Source: Polyangium sp. (in: bacteria)
Lineage (GTDB): Bacteria; Myxococcota_A; Polyangia; Palsa-1104
Length of the DNA stretch: 6,046 bases
Reading direction: 5' to 3'
Assembly: GCA_025450955.1 (NCBI GenBank)
Contig: JANWLJ010000090.1
Location: 1 to 6,046 of the forward strand
Shown here: positions 1 to 3,875 of the stretch, piece by piece
How the letters are laid out: each line of letters opens with the position of its first letter
How positions within the stretch are numbered: position 1 is the first letter of the stretch
Made by a program: the position numbers and the translations under genes
The notes under the pieces: model-generated
The model's input: only the letters and a program-made list of their open reading frames with translations
Told to the model about the DNA's origin: nothing
Databases searched by the model: none

Positions 1-191
1 CCGCCCTGTTCGATCCGCAAGAGCGCCTTGCGCGCGTCGTCGAAGAGCTCGAGCGCGAGCCCCGTCGAGGCGAGGATGCGGCCCATCGAGCGCAAGACCG
101 GGCCGTCGTCGTCGATGAGGATCACCCGGCCGGGAGCGGCGGCGTGGCTGGCGTGCTTGGCGGGCTCGGTCTTGATGCTGGTGGAGGTCAT
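1..191 (-). CDS. Response regulator receiver-domain protein, N-terminal part (gene runs off the left edge)
   Basis: Reading leftward from ATG at 191-189, 63 complete codons are visible before the window edge. A roughly 20-residue Ala/His/Lys-rich leader is followed by a receiver beta-1 strand, VILIDDD (residues 23-29). D27-D29 is the acidic cluster that holds Mg2+ in CheY-like domains. Then come helix 1 (PVLRSMGRILAS) and beta-2 (LALELF). The phosphoacceptor Asp would lie about ten residues beyond the edge, so phosphorylation competence and any output domain cannot be judged. The start is well supported: GAGGGAG (199-205, read on the minus strand) sits seven bases before the ATG. The gene diverges from the PilZ gene across about 190 bases, so the two could share a control region. 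The receiver family is clear from the fragment; the overall role is unknown. Confidence 0.85.
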   Translation of the reverse strand, partial: MTSTSIKTEPAKHASHAAAPGRVILIDDDGPVLRSMGRILASTGLALELFDDARKALLRIEQG

Positions 192-203
192 TGGTTTTCT
201 CCC

Positions 204-219
204 TCGCGACGAATCGCGA
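204..219 (-). promoter_or_regulatory. Stem-loop abutting the ribosome binding site of the divergent receiver gene
   Basis: Read on the minus strand the sequence is TCGCGA TTCG TCGCGA: two 6-base arms around a TTCG (UUCG in RNA) loop. The 3' arm overlaps the first two bases of the GAGGGAG ribosome binding site at 199-205. If the mRNA includes this stretch, the hairpin would partly compete with ribosome binding. TCGCGA is itself self-complementary, so the pair is also a direct repeat and might instead be a protein site. Arms this short arise by chance in GC-rich DNA, so function is inferred from position only. Confidence 0.3.
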
Positions 220-262
220 TCCGCCGCTAGAGCAACCGGCGGGCCAAGCGATTCGGGCGCAT

Positions 263-291
263 TTTTCGCGGCGAAATCGCGCTGCCGTCAA
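263..291 (-). promoter_or_regulatory. Weak candidate promoter region for the divergent receiver gene, with a small palindrome
   Basis: On the minus strand TTGACG (291-286) matches five of six bases of a sigma-70 -35 box. The only A-rich -10-like stretch downstream, AAAAAT (266-261), is 19 bases away, which is unfavourable spacing. Within the same stretch TTTCGC-G-GCGAAA (264-276) is a perfect 13-base palindrome that could be an operator. No convincing -10 accompanies the TTGACA on the plus strand at 330-335 either. The rest of the 192-378 gap shows nothing recognisable. Confidence 0.2.
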
Positions 292-378
292 GCCGCCGAC
301 AGCGCGCGCGCCGACTCGGCGTCATCCGCTTGACACCCGCTCGCTCGAGGCCGCGGCGGATGCGGGAGATCCGCTTCA

Positions 379-828
379 TTGGCGATGGAACGGCGCTTGC
401 TCCGTCGGCACCCCATGGACCAGCCCACCCGAAAGTCCGAAGCGATGCCCGAAGCAAAGCCCGAAGGAAAAATGGAAGTGAAGACCGACGGACGCCGCTC
501 GCGGCGCCTGCCCACCCGCATCCAGGTCCGCTGGCTCCGGCGCTCGGGCTCGACCGAGGTCGTGGCCACCGACATCAATCGGGACGGGCTGTTCTTGTGC
601 ACCAAAGAGAACGTCCCGCCGGGCGCGCTCCTTCAGATCGCGCTCGAGCTGCCCGACGGGCCGCTGTCGATGTTCGTGACCGCCCGGTTCATCGGCCAGA
701 CCCAGTCGGGCCGCGGGATCGGCGTCGAGATCCATCTGGTGAGCCCGCCCGACTATCGGCGCTTTCTCACCTACTACGCATCGCTGATGAAAGACGAGCT
801 CAAGCGCTCGGTGGTGGTAAACGGCTAG
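379..828 (+). CDS. PilZ domain protein (probable c-di-GMP receptor)
   Basis: This is a small cytoplasmic protein of up to 149 residues. After a charged, Lys/Glu/Pro-rich N-terminal stretch (about residues 13-37) it shows the PilZ signature. The RxxxR arginine motif is in RRSRR (residues 39-43), and the second c-di-GMP motif is DINRDG (65-70), followed by GLFL and a beta-rich body ending near GRGIGVEI (111-118). The classical second motif is D/N-x-S-x-x-G; here the serine is asparagine (N67), so ligand affinity may differ. PilZ proteins of this size usually pass a c-di-GMP signal to motility, secretion or transcription partners. The start is uncertain. TTG at 379 has GGGAG (364-368) ten bases upstream, while ATGs at 385, 415, 445 and 472 are in frame without a well-spaced ribosome binding site. 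All choices keep the whole PilZ domain. The gene lies just upstream of, and in the same direction as, the NtrC-type regulator. That suggests, without proving, a joint role. Confidence 0.85.
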   Translation: MAMERRLLRRHPMDQPTRKSEAMPEAKPEGKMEVKTDGRRSRRLPTRIQVRWLRRSGSTEVVATDINRDGLFLCTKENVPPGALLQIALELPDGPLSMFVTARFIGQTQSGRGIGVEIHLVSPPDYRRFLTYYASLMKDELKRSVVVNG

Positions 829-842
829 GCCGGAAGCTCGGT

Positions 843-866
843 CGGTCGTGATATAATCACAGACCG
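843..866 (+). promoter_or_regulatory. Extended -10 promoter inside an interrupted palindrome, driving the NtrC-type regulator
   Basis: TATAAT (852-857) is a perfect -10 box. With the preceding TG at 849-850 it forms the extended motif TGATATAAT. No -35 resembling TTGACA is present at the usual distance (about 829-834), which fits an extended -10 promoter. Transcription would start near 863-864, four or five bases before the ATG at 868. No Shine-Dalgarno sequence precedes that ATG, so the message should be almost leaderless. The promoter lies within an inverted repeat: CGGTCGTGAT (843-852), ATA, then ATCACAGACCG (856-866), ten pairs with one extra A at 861. A protein binding there would cover the -10 and start site and so act as a repressor or autoregulator. 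The promoter call is good; the operator is inferred. Confidence 0.6.
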
Positions 867-867
867 G

Positions 868-2226
868 ATGACTCGCGCGTTGGTGGTCGATGATGATCCG
901 GCGATCCGCCGCAGCATCAAGGCGGTGGCGCGCGACGTCGGCTGCGAGGTGACCGACGCCGAGGACGGGCTCGACGCGGTGGGCAAGCTCGGCGCGGGCC
1001 GCTTCGACGTGGTGATCACCGATCTGAGGATGCCGCGCGCCGACGGCTTCGCGGTGTTGGCGGCGGTCTCGTCGCGGCAGCCGGGCACGCCGACGATCAT
1101 GCTCACCGCGCACGGCGCGGTCGCCGAGTGCGTGACTGCGATGAAGGGCGGCGCGTTCGATTTTCTCACCAAGCCATTTCACGCCGAGGAATTGGAGGCG
1201 GCGATTCGCCGCGCGCTCGAGGTCACCCAGCGCAGCGGACGCGCCGGCAAGGATCCCGCGCGCGAACGGCCGCAGGTCTCGATCATCGGCGACTCGCCGC
1301 GGCTGCGCGCGGTGCTCGACTCGGTCGAGCGGGTCGCCACCACCGACGCCACGGTCCTCATCGCCGGCGAGACCGGAACCGGCAAAGAGGTGATCGCGCG
1401 CCTGGTGCACGGGCTGTCGGATCGCGCCGGCCGGCCGTTCGTCGCGCTCAACTGCGGCGCGATCCCCGAGGGGCTGATCGAGAGCGAGCTGTTCGGCCAC
1501 GCGCGCGGCTCGTTCACCGGCGCGACCGACAAGCGGGTCGGCCGCTTCGTGCAGGCCGAGGGCGGAACCCTGTTTCTCGACGAGGTCGGCGAGCTGCCGC
1601 CCGCCACTCAGGTCAAGCTGTTGCGGGTCTTGCAGGAGCGCGAGGTCACGCCGGTAGGCGAGTCGCGATCGGTCGCGATCGATGTGCGGGTGATCGCCGC
1701 CACCCATCGCGATCTCGAGGCGATGGTCGAGACCGGCGCGTTTCGCCAAGATCTCTACTACCGGTTGAACGTGGTGCCGCTCGAGATGCCGGCCCTGCGC
1801 GATCGGGCCGAGGACATTCCCGCGCTCGCGAATCACTTTCTCGCCGACGCGGGCCGGCGGCTCGGGCGCGAGCTGCGCCTCTCTCCCGAGGCGCTCGAAG
1901 CGCTCTGCCGCTACGCCTGGCCCGGCAACGTCCGCGAGGTGGAGAACCTGATCGAGCGGGTCGCCATCCTCGGCAAAGGCGGCGAGATCACCGTCGCCGA
2001 CCTGCCGGAAAAGTTCCGCCATCCGCCGGTCGCGACCGGGGGTGCCGCCGCGCCGCCTCTGCCGGAAGACGGGCTCGATCTGGTGCGCGCCCTCGGCGAC
2101 ATCGAAGGCAAGCTCATCGACGAGGCGCTGCGCAAGAGCGGCGGCAATCGCAGCCAGGCGGCGCGGCTGCTCGGCCTCAACCGCACCACCCTCATCGAAA
2201 AGCTCAAGCGCAAGACGCGCCTCTGA
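868..2226 (+). CDS. NtrC-family sigma-54-dependent response regulator
   Basis: This 452-residue protein has the full three-domain layout and usual length of NtrC-type enhancer-binding proteins. The receiver spans residues 3-120, with acidic cluster D8-D10, phosphoacceptor D52 (ITDLRMP), T80 and K102 (TKPF). The AAA+ domain spans about 139-367: Walker A GETGTGKE (167-174), the sigma-54-contacting loop GSFTGA (214-219), Walker B GTLFLDE (233-239), arginine-finger region FRQDLYYRLN (292-301) and sensor II YAWPGNVREVENL (349-361). A Fis-type helix-turn-helix lies at about 427-448 (NRSQAARLLGLNRTTLIEK). The sigma-54 loop has Ser for the usual second-position Ala but keeps the essential FTGA. On phosphorylation such proteins oligomerise, hydrolyse ATP and open sigma-54 promoters. 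The HTH ending RTTLIEK resembles the FleQ/FlrA style, hinting at motility or surface functions, but this is not enough to name the gene. No kinase is co-transcribed directly, so the partner may be one of the two kinases downstream. The start is set by the near-leaderless promoter. Confidence 0.95.
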   Translation: MTRALVVDDDPAIRRSIKAVARDVGCEVTDAEDGLDAVGKLGAGRFDVVITDLRMPRADGFAVLAAVSSRQPGTPTIMLTAHGAVAECVTAMKGGAFDFLTKPFHAEELEAAIRRALEVTQRSGRAGKDPARERPQVSIIGDSPRLRAVLDSVERVATTDATVLIAGETGTGKEVIARLVHGLSDRAGRPFVALNCGAIPEGLIESELFGHARGSFTGATDKRVGRFVQAEGGTLFLDEVGELPPATQVKLLRVLQEREVTPVGESRSVAIDVRVIAATHRDLEAMVETGAFRQDLYYRLNVVPLEMPALRDRAEDIPALANHFLADAGRRLGRELRLSPEALEALCRYAWPGNVREVENLIERVAILGKGGEITVADLPEKFRHPPVATGGAAAPPLPEDGLDLVRALGDIEGKLIDEALRKSGGNRSQAARLLGLNRTTLIEKLKRKTRL

Positions 2227-2227
2227 T

Positions 2228-2253
2228 CGGCGGCGGCGCCCCTGCCGTCGCTG
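2228..2253 (+). terminator. GC hairpin just after the sigma-54 activator gene (possible terminator without U-tract)
   Basis: One base after the TGA, a stem can form between GCGGCGGC (2230-2237) and GCCGTCGC (2244-2251) around a six-base loop. It has one G-U pair and extends by a further G-U and C-G at the base. No run of T follows, so it is not a classical intrinsic terminator. It may protect the 3' end or mark the boundary before the next promoter. The gap after it holds a new promoter candidate, consistent with separate transcription units. Confidence 0.3.
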
Positions 2254-2279
2254 CGTCAGACCATGTAGGCCACTTCATA

Positions 2280-2298
2280 CTGCGACAATTTGCCGCAG
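2280..2298. promoter_or_regulatory. 19-base near-perfect palindrome upstream of the three-gene kinase operon (candidate operator)
   Basis: CTGCGACAATTTGCCGCAG is a palindrome centred on T2289. Eight of nine base pairs match; only A2285/C2293 fails. It lies 22 bases upstream of the -10-like box at 2321-2326, so it would be centred near -44 relative to the expected start. That position suits an activator next to RNA polymerase, or a repressor covering the -35 region. Size and symmetry resemble a dimeric HTH protein site; the binder is unknown. Confidence 0.35.
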
Positions 2299-2320
2299 GC
2301 TGAGGAGGCGCGCGCTCGTA

Positions 2321-2326
2321 TATCAT
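2321..2326 (+). promoter_or_regulatory. Candidate -10 box for the receiver-kinase-kinase operon
   Basis: TATCAT matches five of six bases of the sigma-70 -10 consensus and sits in the only AT-rich part of the 146-base gap. Transcription would begin near 2333, giving a leader of about 40 bases to the ATG at 2373. No good -35 lies at 16-18 bases, so an activator may be needed; the palindrome at 2280-2298 is suitably placed. No sigma-54 (-24/-12) promoter was recognised here. Confidence 0.35.
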
Positions 2327-2363
2327 CGTGATCTTTCGGGGGGCGTTTTCGCAGCGCGATGGT

Positions 2364-2369
2364 GAGGGA
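2364..2369 (+). promoter_or_regulatory. Ribosome binding site fixing the start of the single-domain receiver
   Basis: GAGGGA ends three bases before ATG 2373 (GAGG leaves five). The spacing is short but it is the only Shine-Dalgarno match near a start here. The upstream in-frame GTG at 2328 would add 15 residues unlike any receiver. Its nearest purine-rich match, GAGGAGG at 2302-2308, is 19 bases away, so the GTG is disfavoured. Confidence 0.5.
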
Positions 2370-2372
2370 CGA

Positions 2373-2750
2373 ATGACAATTTGGATGGTCGAGGACAGCG
2401 CATCGAACCTCGAGCTGGCGCGCGATCTGCTCGAGCTGGAAGGACATCAGGTGATCTCCGCCGAAGGTGGCGTCACCTTCCGGCCGCTGATGACCTCGGG
2501 CCCGCCGCCGGCGGTGATCTTGATGGACATCCTGCTCCGCGACTCCGACGGCGTGACCCTGCTCGGCGAGATCCGGCGCACGCCCGCGCTCGCGCACGTG
2601 CCGGTGGTCGCGCTCACCGCCCAGGCGCTCAAGGGCGATGCCGAGCGACTGATCTCCGCCGGCTTCGACGGGGTGATGACCAAGCCGATCGACACCCGCG
2701 CGTTCGTCGGCGAGGTCGAACGATGGGCTCTCAGGGGGCGGGTGAGCTAG
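2373..2750 (+). CDS. Single-domain response regulator (DivK/CheY-like receiver)
   Basis: This 125-residue protein is one receiver domain with no output domain. Key residues are in place: acidic pair E7-D8, phosphoacceptor D52 (VILMDILL), T82 (VALTAQALKGD) and K104 (MTKPID). The stretch LAHVPVVALTAQALKGDAER and the TKPI ending are typical of DivK-like receivers, which pass phosphate between kinases and phosphotransfer proteins or bind kinases allosterically. Where the usual motif has Pro after the phosphoacceptor region (DxxLP/MP), this protein reads DILLRDSDG, lacking the proline. It is first in a three-gene operon. Its TAG stop is followed after three bases by the TTG start of the receiver-kinase in the same reading frame. 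A role as phosphate shuttle or allosteric partner for the two downstream kinases is inferred from position and family. Confidence 0.9.
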   Translation: MTIWMVEDSASNLELARDLLELEGHQVISAEGGVTFRPLMTSGPPPAVILMDILLRDSDGVTLLGEIRRTPALAHVPVVALTAQALKGDAERLISAGFDGVMTKPIDTRAFVGEVERWALRGRVS

Positions 2751-2753
2751 CCG

Positions 2754-3875
2754 TTGGGACGCATCCTGATCGTCGATGACGAGCCGCTCAACCGCGAGCT
2801 CTTGCGCGCCTACCTCGAGGACCACGGGCACGAGCTCATCGAGGCCGACTCGGGCGGCCGCGCGCTCGAGCTGGTGAAGAGCGGCGCGCCCGACGTGGTG
2901 CTGCTCGACGTGATGATGCCGGGCCTCGACGGCTTCGAGACCACCGAGCGGATCAAGGCGCAGACCGGCGGCGATTTTCTCCCGGTCATCCTCATCACCG
3001 CGCTCGCCGATCTGGCGTCGCGCAACCGCGGCCTCAAGTGCGGCGCCGACGAGTTTCTCACCAAGCCGGTCGATCGCCAGGAGCTCCTGGTCCGCGTCGG
3101 CAACCTGCTCGCGCTCCGCGCCAAAGAGCGCGAGCTCTTGCGCCGCAACGTCGAGCTGATCGAGCTCACCCGTTATAAAGAGGAAATGTCGGCGCTCCTG
3201 GTTCACGATCTCAAAAATCCAATGTCGGTGATCCTGAGCGGCCTCGACTTCGCCTCCCGCGCCCACGCGCTCGACGAGGAGGTGCACGAGGCGCTCGGCG
3301 ACGCGCTCGGAGCGAGCCGGCGGGTGATGCGGCTCATCGCGAATCTGGTGGACCTGATGCGCCTCGAAAGCAGCCGGCTCGAGCCGCGGCGCGAGCCGAC
3401 CGCGCTCGGTCCGCTGCTCGCGACCTTGATCGCGCAGCGCGCCTCGCTCACCCGCCATCGCCAGATCACCGTCAACCAGCGCCTCGGCGCGGACGCGGTG
3501 GCCTCGATCGATCGCGATCTCATCGCGCGGGTGTTCGAGAACCTGCTCGACAACGCGCTTCAGCACACGCCGACCGGCGGCGAGGTGCGCGCCTGGATCG
3601 AGCACACGGGCGGCGCGGTGCAGCTCCGGCTCGGCAACAGCGGGCCGCCGATCCCGCCCGAGCTGCGGCCGGTGGTCTTCGAAAAATACCGGCAGGCCTC
3701 GAGCGCGCTCGGGCGGATGAACCTCGGGCTCGGGCTCTACTTCTGCCGGCTCGCCGTCGAGGCGCATGGCGGACGGATGTGGGTGGAGGAGAGCGCGGAC
3801 CTGCCGGCGGTGTTCGGCTGCGAGCTGCCGCGCGCCGGAGCAGCGGCGAACGAAGCGACAAGGAGCCAGAAATGA
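2754..3875 (+). CDS. Receiver-histidine kinase (REC-HisKA-HATPase), cytoplasmic
   Basis: This 373-residue protein has an N-terminal receiver (residues 2-120: D8-D9, phosphoacceptor D52 in LLDVMMPGLDG, T82, K104). A helical linker (120-145) leads to a HisKA domain with H-box LLVHDLKNP (phospho-His H151) and a Bergerat-type ATPase (about 215-360). The N-box is NLLDNALQHT (N263, N267) and the G2 region is NLGLGLYFCRL (323-333). The G1 box, normally DxGxG, reads NSGPP (295-299), so Asn replaces the adenine-contacting Asp and Pro the second Gly. Similar Asn/Pro forms exist in active kinases, but reduced ATP binding is possible. The receiver in front suggests the kinase is switched by phosphorylation from another kinase. 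The start is TTG at 2754, because an in-frame TAG lies two codons before it and later starts would cut into beta-1. GGTGA (2741-2745) is a correctly spaced ribosome binding site inside the previous gene. No membrane segment is visible. Its TGA overlaps the next gene's ATG. Confidence 0.92.
   Translation: MGRILIVDDEPLNRELLRAYLEDHGHELIEADSGGRALELVKSGAPDVVLLDVMMPGLDGFETTERIKAQTGGDFLPVILITALADLASRNRGLKCGADEFLTKPVDRQELLVRVGNLLALRAKERELLRRNVELIELTRYKEEMSALLVHDLKNPMSVILSGLDFASRAHALDEEVHEALGDALGASRRVMRLIANLVDLMRLESSRLEPRREPTALGPLLATLIAQRASLTRHRQITVNQRLGADAVASIDRDLIARVFENLLDNALQHTPTGGEVRAWIEHTGGAVQLRLGNSGPPIPPELRPVVFEKYRQASSALGRMNLGLGLYFCRLAVEAHGGRMWVEESADLPAVFGCELPRAGAAANEATRSQK
3860..3865 (+). promoter_or_regulatory. 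Strong ribosome binding site for the hybrid kinase
   Basis: AAGGAG lies six bases before ATG 3872, within the last codons of the preceding kinase gene. It is the best Shine-Dalgarno match of the operon. With the ATGA stop-start overlap it points to coupled but efficient translation of the large kinase, in contrast to the weak TTG start of the gene before. Confidence 0.75.

Noticed and set aside
330..335. Perfect TTGACA (-35 box) upstream of the PilZ gene
   Set aside because: No -10-like hexamer exists 15-19 bases downstream; the region is GGCGG-rich. The hexamer alone is not enough to call a promoter.
376..2022. Very long open frame on the minus strand opposite the PilZ and activator genes (548 codons)
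   Set aside because: It is antisense to two proteins with complete, recognisable motifs. Its translation is Arg/Ala/Asp/His-rich low-complexity sequence with no domain. Long antisense frames are expected where GC3 is extreme.
2264..2269. ATGTAG start-stop element in the gap before the kinase operon
   Set aside because: No ribosome binding site is present and it lies upstream of the likely promoter, so it is probably chance.
2302..2308. Excellent Shine-Dalgarno match GAGGAGG with no gene behind it
   Set aside because: No ATG, GTG or TTG occurs at 5-12 bases. The nearest GTG (2328) is too far away and adds residues unlike a receiver. The match also lies upstream of the predicted transcription start.
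2326..2332. TCGTGAT shared by the two promoter regions (846-852 and 2326-2332), possible common half-site
   Set aside because: A shared 7-mer is expected about once by chance in this length. The positions relative to the -10 boxes differ and the second site has only 4-base symmetry.
2256..3767. 503-codon minus-strand open frame opposite the receiver and receiver-kinase
   Set aside because: Same reasoning: no recognisable domain, and it spans an intergenic region plus two well-supported plus-strand genes.
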